Source: Acetobacteraceae bacterium | GTDB lineage: Bacteria; Pseudomonadota; Alphaproteobacteria; Acetobacterales; Acetobacteraceae | Assembly (NCBI GenBank): GCA_025360065.1 | Contig: JANYCX010000137.1 | Location: 1 to 38,170, forward strand | DNA: 38,170 nt | Reading direction: 5' to 3' | In this document: piece after piece, positions 31,258-38,170 of the stretch | Numbering within the stretch: the stretch's first letter is position 1 | Layout: each line of letters starts with the position of its first letter | Notes under the pieces: generated by a model | The model's database searches: none | What the model was told of the DNA's origin: nothing | What the model saw: the letters and a program-made list of their open reading frames with translations, nothing else | Translations under genes and position numbers: made by a program

Positions 31258-32553
31258 ATGGGATGGACAGACATCACGGCGCGGGCGGCGTTGCGCGGGA
31301 TTTTTGACGCAGCGGTGGCGGCGGCCGATCCGCGCATCGTGCTTGCCCGCCATTTGCCCGAGCGGCCAAAATCTGGCCGCGTTGTCGTGGTCGGCGCTGG
31401 CAAGGCGGCAGCGGTGATGGCGGCAGCGCTGGAACATGCCTGGCCTGATATGGCGCTGTCTGGCGTGGTGGTGACCCGTTACGAACATGCGGTGCCGACA
31501 CGGCATATCGAGGTTCTGCAGGCATCGCATCCGCGCCCTGATGCCAACAGCGAAGCCGCCGCCGCCACAATCCTGGCCGCCGTGCGGGGGCTGACCAAGG
31601 ATGATCTGGTGATCGCGCTGATCTCCGGCGGTGGATCGGCTTTGCTGGCGCGGCCTGCCCCGGGCCTTACGCTTGCCGACAAGATCGCGGTCAATCGGGT
31701 GCTGTTGGAGTGCGGGGCAACGATTGGCGAGATGAACGTCATCCGCAAACATATCTCGGCGATCAAGGGCGGGCGCCTCGCTGCTGCCGCCACGCCGGCG
31801 CGGCTGGTGACCTTGGCGATCAGTGACGTGCCGGGTGACGATCCTGGCGTGATAGCCTCCGGCCCGACCGTGCCGGACGCCAGCACATTCGCCGACGCCC
31901 GGGCTTTGGTGGCACGCTATCGGATGATGCTGCCCGATGCGGTGATGGCAAGGCTTGCACAAGACGATGACGAAACCCCCAAGCCGGGCAGCCTGCCAGC
32001 GGCCGATTACCGCCTGATTGCCACCCCGGCCATGGCCTTGCGCGCGGCAGCCGATGCGGCGCGGGCGTTGGGACTTACGCCGTTGATCCTCGGCGACGCA
32101 CTCGAAGGTGAAAGCCGCGAGCTTGGCATCGTCATGGCCGGCATCGCCCAGTCGATCCAGACCCACGGCTTGCCGGTCGCCGCCCCGGTGGTGGTGCTGT
32201 CGGGCGGGGAAACCACTGTCACCCTCGACCCCGCGGCCAAGGTAACGCAAGGCGGCCGCAATACCGAATTTCTGCTGGCGCTGGCGGTGAAACTCGCCGG
32301 CAGGCCCGGGATATGGGCGGTGGCGGGCGACACTGACGGGATTGATGGCAACCAAGATGCCGCCGGCGCGCTGATCGGGCCAGATACGCTGGGCCGTGCC
32401 ATCGCGGCTGGCCTTGCGCCGCGCGCGCTGCTCGATGGCCATGACAGCTACCGGCTGTTCGATGGCATCGGCGATCTGATCCGCACCGGGCCAACTTTAA
32501 CCAATGTGAATGATATTCGTGCGATCCTGGTCGCGCCCAAGGAAACCCAATGA
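31258..32553 (+). CDS. ttuD: glycerate kinase, GK-II/MOFRL type (TtuD-like)
   Basis: Phosphorylates D-glycerate to 2-phosphoglycerate (431 aa); some relatives were annotated as hydroxypyruvate reductase. The DUF4147 N-terminal domain shows VVVVGAGKAAAVMAAALE, LQASHPRPDANSEAAA, LISGGGSALLARPAPGLTL and MNVIRKHISAIKGGRLA. The MOFRL domain shows VVLSGGETTV, GGRNTEFLLALA and AGDTDGIDG. The next gene is pyruvate kinase with ATGA overlap, so the two feed glycerate carbon into lower glycolysis. Confidence 0.95.
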   Translation: MGWTDITARAALRGIFDAAVAAADPRIVLARHLPERPKSGRVVVVGAGKAAAVMAAALEHAWPDMALSGVVVTRYEHAVPTRHIEVLQASHPRPDANSEAAAATILAAVRGLTKDDLVIALISGGGSALLARPAPGLTLADKIAVNRVLLECGATIGEMNVIRKHISAIKGGRLAAAATPARLVTLAISDVPGDDPGVIASGPTVPDASTFADARALVARYRMMLPDAVMARLAQDDDETPKPGSLPAADYRLIATPAMALRAAADAARALGLTPLILGDALEGESRELGIVMAGIAQSIQTHGLPVAAPVVVLSGGETTVTLDPAAKVTQGGRNTEFLLALAVKLAGRPGIWAVAGDTDGIDGNQDAAGALIGPDTLGRAIAAGLAPRALLDGHDSYRLFDGIGDLIRTGPTLTNVNDIRAILVAPKETQ

Positions 32554-33983
32554 GCCTTCGCCCCAAGCTGCGCCGCCGCCGCCGCACCAAGATCATCGCC
32601 ACGTTGGGCCCGTCGAGTTCAACGCCCGAGGTGTTGGCCCGGCTGTTTCAGGCGGGTGCCGACGTGTTCCGGCTCAACTTCTCCCATGGCAGCCACGACG
32701 ATCACGCCGCCCGCATCGCGATGATCCGCGACCTCGAGAAGAAGTTTCAGCGCCCGATCGGTATCCTGGCCGATGTCCAAGGTCCGAAACTGCGGGTCGG
32801 CCGGTTCGGGGGCGGGCGAATTTCCCTGCAAGCCGGCGCAAGCTTCCGGTTCGACCTCAACCCCACGCCGGGGGATGTCACGCGGGTTGAATTGCCGCAC
32901 CCCGAGATTATTGCAGCGGCCACCATCGGCACTAATCTGCTGCTCGATGACGGCAAATTGCGTCTGCGGGTAACCCGGGTGCGTGACGATCATCTGCTGA
33001 CCGAAGTGGTTGTTGGCGGGCCGCTATCGGACCGTAAGGGCGTCAACGTGCCCGACATGGTGCTACCGATCCCGGCGTTGACCGTCAAAGACCGTGATGA
33101 CCTCGCCTTCGCATTGGACCACGGCGTCGATTTCATCGGGCTGTCCTTCGTGCAACGCCCAGAGGACGTCGCCGAGGCGCGCGAAATTGTTGCCGGCCGC
33201 GCCTGGCTGATGACCAAGATCGAGAAACCGCAAGCTTTGGACAATCTCGACGCGATCCTGGCGCTGTCGGACGCGGTGATGGTGGCGCGCGGCGATCTCG
33301 GGGTGGAATTGCCGCCGGAAGAAGTGCCGCTGGCGCAGAAGCGCATCGTCCGCGCCGCCCGCGCGCGGGGTTTGCCGGTGGTGGTGGCGACCCAAATGCT
33401 GGAAAGCATGATCAGCGCGCCGGCGCCCACCCGCGCCGAGGCGTCCGACGTCGCCACCGCCGTTTTCGATGGCGCAGACGCGGTGATGCTATCGGGCGAA
33501 ACCGCCGCCGGGCAATATCCTTACGAGGCTGTCAACATCATGGACCGCATCATCGCCCGCGTTGAACTGGATGATGGCTGGCGCGCAATGATTGAGGCAT
33601 CGCGATCGGCGCCCGAAGCCTCGGCCGCCGATGCCATCGCCGCCGCTGCCCGCCAGGTCGCGCATACGATTTCGGCACCGGCCATCTGCGCTTTCACCGC
33701 GTCCGGCAGCACCGCCTTGCGGGCGGCGCGTGAACGGCCGGAAGCGCCGATCCTGGGCCTAACGCCATCCATCGTCACCGCGCGCCGGCTTGCAGTGGTG
33801 TGGGGCGTGCATGCGGTGACGGTCGGCGAGGTGGGTTCGATGACCGAGACGGTGAACACCGCCACAAGGATCGCCAAGGCCGATGGGTTCGCAACCTCCG
33901 GCCAGGAAATCATCGTCATCGCCGGCGTGCCGTTTGGACAGCCGGGGACGACGAATGCGCTGCGGGTGGCGCGGGTGAAGTAA
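32550..33983 (+). CDS. pyk: pyruvate kinase
   Basis: Makes pyruvate and ATP from phosphoenolpyruvate and ADP (477 aa, a normal bacterial length). Motifs are TKIIATLGPSS, FRLNFSHGSHDDH, ILADVQGPKLRVG, the active-site MTKIEKPQAL (Lys223), MVARGDLGVELP, VATQMLESMI and DAVMLSGETAAGQYP. The C-terminal regulatory domain ends at the last codons. The four-base overlap with glycerate kinase means coupled translation. Confidence 0.97.
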   Translation: MSLRPKLRRRRRTKIIATLGPSSSTPEVLARLFQAGADVFRLNFSHGSHDDHAARIAMIRDLEKKFQRPIGILADVQGPKLRVGRFGGGRISLQAGASFRFDLNPTPGDVTRVELPHPEIIAAATIGTNLLLDDGKLRLRVTRVRDDHLLTEVVVGGPLSDRKGVNVPDMVLPIPALTVKDRDDLAFALDHGVDFIGLSFVQRPEDVAEAREIVAGRAWLMTKIEKPQALDNLDAILALSDAVMVARGDLGVELPPEEVPLAQKRIVRAARARGLPVVVATQMLESMISAPAPTRAEASDVATAVFDGADAVMLSGETAAGQYPYEAVNIMDRIIARVELDDGWRAMIEASRSAPEASAADAIAAAARQVAHTISAPAICAFTASGSTALRAARERPEAPILGLTPSIVTARRLAVVWGVHAVTVGEVGSMTETVNTATRIAKADGFATSGQEIIVIAGVPFGQPGTTNALRVARVK

Positions 33984-34005
33984 AACGCGTCGGCGAAATG
34001 TTTGC

Positions 34006-34272
34006 CTATCCCCCCAACGCCTTCATCGCGGCGTCCATCGCCTTTTCAGTTGGATGCGCCTTGCAGTAATCCGCCATCTTCTTGTCGAGGTCCGCTGCCA
34101 TCTTGTCCATGCTGGGATCGCCGGTCTTCGGCGTCGGTCCGGTGGCCGCAACCTGTTTAAGGTAGCCCGCGCAGGTCATATCCGGATCTGTGATCTGCGC
34201 GCTGGCTGGCGCCGCAAGACTTGTCGCGAGGATAAGCGCCAGTAGGCCGAAAGTGGTGTTGTATTTAGGCAT
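34006..34272 (-). CDS. small periplasmic HdeA/HdeB-like protein
   Basis: An 88-aa exported protein. A signal peptide ends at APASAQ near residue 26. The mature part of about 62 residues has two cysteines (MTCAGYL and DYCKAHP) placed like the disulfide of HdeA-type acid chaperones, with lysine-rich helices between. AAGGA precedes the ATG at 34272. Assignment rests on size, export and cysteine spacing, so acid-stress chaperone function is likely but not certain. Confidence 0.7.
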   Translation of the reverse strand: MPKYNTTFGLLALILATSLAAPASAQITDPDMTCAGYLKQVAATGPTPKTGDPSMDKMAADLDKKMADYCKAHPTEKAMDAAMKALGG

Positions 34273-34375
34273 CGAGAATTCCTTTTGAGGTTCAGGCACG
34301 TGGCCGATTAACGCAAATCAGATGCGGGCAATTTTGCTTCTGGTTAAACAATGTCCGGCGCCGGTAAATAAACTA

Positions 34376-36397
34376 TTATGACGCCTTGGCCAGCCCGCGA
34401 TTGCGCAACAAAGCCGCCGTCCCCGGTGCCGCGCCGCGAAACCCGACATAAAGTTCCATCGGGTCCGCGCTGTCGCCCGATTGCAACACCAGCTTCAACC
34501 GCGCCGCCGCGCCAGGGTCGAACGGATCGCCGGCGTCCTCGAACGCGGCAAACCCATCCGCATCCAGCACTTCGGCCCACAGATACGAATAATACCCGGC
34601 CGCATACCCGGCACCGGCGAACAGATGCTGGAAATGCGGCGGGCGGTGGCGCACCCCGATTTCGGCCGGCATGCCGATGCGGGCCAGGGTCTCGCGCTCA
34701 AACGCCGCGATATCGAGGCTCGCCGGATCGGGATGGGCGTGCAGGTCCATGTCGAGAATGGCCGCCGCAGTATACTCGATCGTTGCAAAGCCCTGGTTGA
34801 AATTGCGGGCTGACAACAGCCGGTCCATCAAGGCCACCGGAAGCGGGTCGTTGCTGGCGTGATGGCGGGCATAGGCTTGCAAGGTTTCCGGCACTGACAG
34901 CCAATGTTCATAGACCTGACTCGGGAATTCAACGAAGTCACGCCGCACCGATGTGCCGGATTGCGACGGATACCGCACATCGGACAATAATCCATGCAAC
35001 GCATGGCCGAACTCGTGGAACAGGGTCTCGGCGTCGTCAAAGCTCAGCAGGGCAGGGGAGGCTTTGGCGAAGTTGTTGTTGTTGACGATGATCGGGCGGA
35101 TTTCGCCGTCGAGCGATTGTTGTTCGCGGTACGAACTCATCCACGCGCCGGATCGTTTGCCGGCCCGCGCGAACGGGTCGGACAGGAACAGGCCGATATG
35201 CCGGTCGCCTTCCGATACCGCGTAGGCACGCACATCTTGGTGGTAGGTGGCGATGTCGGGCCGGGCCGCGAATGACAGGCCGAACAGACGCGTGGCGGTA
35301 TCGAACGCCGCCTGCTGGATATTCTCGAAGACGAAATAAGGCTTCAGCGCGGCTTCATCCAACGCATATTCGCTCTGCCGAACCTGCTCGGCGTAGTAAC
35401 GCCAATCCCAGGCCGCCATTGCATTCAACCCGTCGGCGCCGGCCATTCTCAGCAGCGCCGCACGTTCATCGTCCACCCGCAGCAAGGCCGCTTGCCAAAC
35501 CTCGCCGGTCAACCGCCCGACCGCGTCCGGGGTGCCGGCCATGGTGTCGGCGAGGCGGAAATCGGCGTAAAGCGCATAGCCCAGCAACCGCGCGCGCTCG
35601 GCCCGCAAGGCGAGAATTTCCGGGATCAGCGCCATATTGTCATGCGGTCCGGGATGGGTGCCACGGGCGATCCAGGAATTATAGGCAATTTCGCGCAAAT
35701 CGCGCCGGGCGGAAAATGTCAGGAACGGATCGATCAACGACCGGGACAAGGTGATCGCGTAGCCATCCAATCCACGCTCCCGTGCTGCCTCGGCTGCGCC
35801 ATCGCGGACGAAATCGGGCAGGCCGGCAAGATCGGCCTCGGCCAGCGGCAAATGCCAGGCGCGCTCGTCATGCAGCACGTTCTGGCCGAAATCGGTGTGC
35901 AGCGTGGCAAGCCGTTCGGAAATCTCGGCCATGCGGGTTTTGGCCGGACCGTCAAGGGCGGCGCCACTGCGCACGAACCCGAGATAGGTGCGTTCCAGCA
36001 GCCGCCGCGCATCCGCCGCCATGGCCAGTTCTTCGCGGCGGCCATGAAGATCGGCCACACGGGCGAACAAAGCCGGGTTCAGGGACACTTTGCTGCCATG
36101 GGCGGCGAGTTTGGGCGCATAATCGCGCTCGACCTGCTGCAAGCCATCGTCGCCGAGGCTCGCCACCAGATTGCCGAACACCGCGCCAACAGTGGTCAGC
36201 AGCCCGCCCGAACGCTCCAGCGCCTCAATGGTGTTAGCGAAATCGGCCGGCATGGGATTGGCGGTGATCGCCTCGATCTCGATGAGGTTGTCGGCCATGC
36301 CGCGGTCGAAGGCGGCGGGGAAATGCTCGGCGCGGATGCGGTCAAACGGTGGGGCGCCGAACGGGGTGGTCCAGGGTTCGAAGAACGGATTTGTCAT
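34376..36397 (-). CDS. M3 family zinc oligopeptidase (Dcp/PrlC type)
   Basis: A cytoplasmic peptidase degrading short peptides (673 aa, the usual Dcp/oligopeptidase A size). The N-terminus NPFFEPWTTPFGAPPFDRI is Dcp-like. The zinc site HEFGHALH has His461, Glu462 and His465; upstream lie FARAGKRSGAWMSSY and RPIIVNNNNF, and downstream FVEFPSQVYEHW and GYAAGYYSYLWAEVLD, all typical of M3. No signal peptide is seen. It stands alone between a small periplasmic protein and an unknown gene. Confidence 0.95.
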   Translation of the reverse strand: MTNPFFEPWTTPFGAPPFDRIRAEHFPAAFDRGMADNLIEIEAITANPMPADFANTIEALERSGGLLTTVGAVFGNLVASLGDDGLQQVERDYAPKLAAHGSKVSLNPALFARVADLHGRREELAMAADARRLLERTYLGFVRSGAALDGPAKTRMAEISERLATLHTDFGQNVLHDERAWHLPLAEADLAGLPDFVRDGAAEAARERGLDGYAITLSRSLIDPFLTFSARRDLREIAYNSWIARGTHPGPHDNMALIPEILALRAERARLLGYALYADFRLADTMAGTPDAVGRLTGEVWQAALLRVDDERAALLRMAGADGLNAMAAWDWRYYAEQVRQSEYALDEAALKPYFVFENIQQAAFDTATRLFGLSFAARPDIATYHQDVRAYAVSEGDRHIGLFLSDPFARAGKRSGAWMSSYREQQSLDGEIRPIIVNNNNFAKASPALLSFDDAETLFHEFGHALHGLLSDVRYPSQSGTSVRRDFVEFPSQVYEHWLSVPETLQAYARHHASNDPLPVALMDRLLSARNFNQGFATIEYTAAAILDMDLHAHPDPASLDIAAFERETLARIGMPAEIGVRHRPPHFQHLFAGAGYAAGYYSYLWAEVLDADGFAAFEDAGDPFDPGAAARLKLVLQSGDSADPMELYVGFRGAAPGTAALLRNRGLAKAS

Positions 36398-36444
36398 GTC
36401 GCATCAGGTGCAGAAGGCAGGCGGTTAGGTCAAGGGGAAGGTGT

Positions 36445-36464
36445 TCTTTGTTTGAAAACAAAGA
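36445..36464. repeat. short palindrome TCTTTGTTT/AAACAAAGA
   Basis: A perfect 9-base inverted repeat separated by two bases, 48 bases upstream of the M3 peptidase start, inside the 240-base gap up to 36637. It resembles the A/T-armed hairpins at 20793-20840. The rest of that gap shows no gene. Confidence 0.6.
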
Positions 36465-36637
36465 TAGGAACGGCCCCGGCTCCAGCTACTCTGGGTGGCA
36501 GCGTCGCGATCTCAATCACGCTCCAGCGCCGCCCAAGCCGTCATTACGAGCCCAAGCGACGCAATCCAGGATAAATACGGGAAACCTATAATAGTTTCGA
36601 ATTCGTAACAAATAGCTCGCAAAATTGCCCGCCACCC

Positions 36638-37204
36638 CTAGACAATTTCTGAAAAATTCGGGCCTCCGCCGACTATTCCGGGCAAAATGAGTCCCTCCAC
36701 ACCAGACCAAGCCGGCGCATCAGGCCGCATTGCCACCGTGCCAGCCGGCGCCTCTGGCGCAACCGGACCCGGCACCCCAAGCATCCGACACAGCGGCCGC
36801 AAAATCCGCCCCGCCGCCGGCAATGCCGCAAGTGCGGCCTGCATCGCCGGATCGTCGAGCAGCGCCTGCAACTGGCTTGCACAGCCCGCGGCTTCCCAGC
36901 CCAGTTCGCGCACCAGCCAGCCGCGGCCTTGCGGCAAACCCGGCGCCCGCGCCCGATCGCTATTAGCCCGGGCCTTGCGCACCCGCGCCACCGGGTTCGT
37001 CGCCGGCCGCATCAAAGCGCGCGCAAACCGCCACGCCGCCCGCGCGATCCGGCCATAGAGCAACACCGTAAACCCCGCCAACCTTGGCATCCGCAAAAAC
37101 CGCCGTGCCACCAACGCCACCAGCCCGGCCAGTACCAGGCCAAGCCGCAGCGCCAGTTCCGGCGTCGTCGCGGGCAGGTTGAAGGGAGGGGTGGGTTTGT
37201 TCAT
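36638..37204 (-). CDS. uncharacterised membrane-anchored protein
   Basis: A 188-aa protein I do not recognise. After a short proline-rich start (MNKPTPPFNLPATTPELA) there are one or two hydrophobic segments at about residues 18-55 (LGLVLAGLVALVARRFL, LAGFTVLLYGRIARAAW). Then comes a basic, Arg/Ala-rich cytoplasmic domain with WLVRELGWEAAGCASQLQ and LPAAGRILRPLCRMLGV, and a short proline-rich tail. The start at 37204 is supported by a strong promoter match ending seven bases before it. No ribosome-binding site is seen. Confidence 0.75.
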   Translation of the reverse strand: MNKPTPPFNLPATTPELALRLGLVLAGLVALVARRFLRMPRLAGFTVLLYGRIARAAWRFARALMRPATNPVARVRKARANSDRARAPGLPQGRGWLVRELGWEAAGCASQLQALLDDPAMQAALAALPAAGRILRPLCRMLGVPGPVAPEAPAGTVAMRPDAPAWSGVEGLILPGIVGGGPNFSEIV

Positions 37205-37211
37205 GATTTGT

Positions 37212-37240
37212 TCTATACAGGAAGTTCTGCCCCGCCGCAA
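37212..37240 (-). promoter_or_regulatory. candidate sigma-70 promoter, leaderless start
   Basis: On the minus strand TTGCGG (37235-37240) and TATAGA (37212-37217) are 17 bases apart. The -10 box ends seven bases before the ATG at 37204, so transcription would begin at or next to the start codon. Absence of a ribosome-binding site agrees. Confidence 0.5.
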
Positions 37241-37400
37241 CATTTTCCGACAGTTACGTTCTTGCGCTGCTAATTTAAGGGAATACGGCGGGAACTGGAG
37301 CAGCACCGGCATGGATGGGACGGCGCTTCACAGCCTCTGGCGCCTCGTCACAAGCAACAAATAAGGCGCCTGCGCAATCGGGTCTGTGGACGGAACCGTC

Positions 37401-38170
37401 CTACCCCGCCACCTCCCCCATCACGGCTGCAAACTGCGCCGCATGCAGCCGGCGATACAGCCCGTCCGCCGCCAGCAGCGTCCGATGGCTGCCCTGTTCA
37501 GCAATCCCATCCTCGGTCACCACCACAATCCTGTCGGCGGTCTGGATCGTCGCCAGCCGATGCGCGATAACCAGGGTGGTACGCCCCTGCGCCAGTTCAG
37601 CCAGCGATCGCTGGATCGCCTGTTCGGTTTCGGTATCGAGCGCGGATGTCGCCTCATCCAAAATTAAAATCGGCGGGTTTTTCAGAAACATCCGCGCGAT
37701 CGCCAGGCGCTGCTTCTGCCCGCCGGATAGCTTGACCCCACGTTCGCCGACCATCGTATCCAGCCCATCCGGCAGATTGGCGATCAACTCATCAAGGCGC
37801 GCCCGCGTCGCGGCGGCGATAATATCGGCCTCCGGCGCATCCAGCCGCCCATAGGCGATATTTTCCCGCAAAGTACCACCGAACAGAAACACGTCCTGCT
37901 GGACAATGCCGATCTGGCGGCGGAGGGACGCCATCGTCATGTCACGAATGTCGATGCCATCAATACAAATTCGCCCGCCGGTGACCTCGTAAAAGCGCGG
38001 CAGCAACGAACAGATCGTGGTTTTGCCGGCGCCCGACGGGCCGACAAAGGCGATGGTTTCGCCGGCGGTGATGCGCAAATCGATATTGGTCAGCACCGGG
38101 CGTTCGGCGGTGTAGCCGAAGCTTACGCCTTCATAGCTGATATCGCCGTGCAACGTGCCGACCGCGCGTG
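37401..38170 (-). CDS. ABC exporter, ATP-binding domain (5' end outside window)
   Basis: The C-terminal nucleotide-binding domain of an ABC exporter, open to the right edge (256 codons here). The reading frame continues past the apparent internal start near 38153 as RAVGTLHGDISYEGVSFGY, a normal exporter linker, so the membrane domain should lie outside. Motifs are Walker A GPSGAGKTT, Q-loop VQQDVFLFGGTLRENIAYG, signature LSGGQKQRLAIAR, Walker B ILILDEATSALD and H-loop VIAHRLAT. Lipid-flippase (MsbA-like) or multidrug export are both possible. The 160 bases downstream of its stop, up to 37241, show no gene. Confidence 0.93.
   Translation of the reverse strand, partial: RAVGTLHGDISYEGVSFGYTAERPVLTNIDLRITAGETIAFVGPSGAGKTTICSLLPRFYEVTGGRICIDGIDIRDMTMASLRRQIGIVQQDVFLFGGTLRENIAYGRLDAPEADIIAAATRARLDELIANLPDGLDTMVGERGVKLSGGQKQRLAIARMFLKNPPILILDEATSALDTETEQAIQRSLAELAQGRTTLVIAHRLATIQTADRIVVVTEDGIAEQGSHRTLLAADGLYRRLHAAQFAAVMGEVAG

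Noticed and set aside
31063-32442. A 459-codon minus-strand open frame
   Set aside because: It lies antisense to the glycerate kinase gene and has arginine/histidine-rich, domain-free sequence.

Overview
The window is GC-rich chromosomal DNA of an alphaproteobacterium, probably Rhodospirillales and most likely Acetobacteraceae. The grounds are a GapR (DUF2312) gene, a DUF1244 gene, the trpG-trpD-trpC-moaC-moeA order seen in many alphaproteobacteria, a SigF/NrsF pair and strong G/C bias at third codon positions. The family-level placement is inference; there is no rRNA or tRNA here to confirm it.

Layout. Positions 1-2199 hold the 5' three quarters of a type I-E cas3 on the minus strand; the rest of the CRISPR-Cas locus would lie left of the window, and no repeat-spacer array is visible. 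A pair of REP-like hairpins sits directly against the cas3 start. Positions 2537-9516 are one plus-strand dipeptide/oligopeptide ABC importer operon with two paralogous periplasmic binding proteins. A MITE-like palindrome and a terminator close it. Positions 9656-12751 carry a fasciclin protein, an ECF sigma factor with its NrsF-type membrane anti-sigma factor, and a divergent thioredoxin/CcdA pair. Next come phnN and a gamma-glutamyltranspeptidase homologue (12726-15114), then a translationally coupled DUF6502-DUF5666 pair (15122-17502) in which the DUF5666 protein has four exact 14-residue repeats. A poorly coding stretch (17503-18021) follows, then a DUF2161-M81 peptidase-nucleotidyltransferase run.

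Positions 20885-23355 are a tight operon of metallophosphoesterase, cupredoxin, ECF sigma factor and zinc-finger anti-sigma factor. Positions 23350-29629 are a long minus-strand run, CDP-alcohol phosphatidyltransferase-glpK-trpG-trpD-trpC-moaC-moeA, with a candidate promoter at 29674-29702. A formyltransferase-fold gene is transcribed divergently from it. GapR and DUF1244 follow on the minus strand, then a coupled glycerate kinase-pyruvate kinase pair, a small HdeA-like protein, an M3 peptidase, an unknown membrane-anchored protein with a leaderless-looking promoter, and the nucleotide-binding part of an ABC exporter that leaves the right edge.

How it fits together. Peptide handling recurs (importer, gamma-glutamyltranspeptidase, M81 and M3 peptidases). 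Two independent sigma/anti-sigma modules, each beside redox or copper proteins, look like envelope stress sensors. The least explained parts are the DUF5666/DUF6502 pair, the cupredoxin-phosphoesterase sigma operon, and the phosphatidyltransferase/formyltransferase divergent pair.
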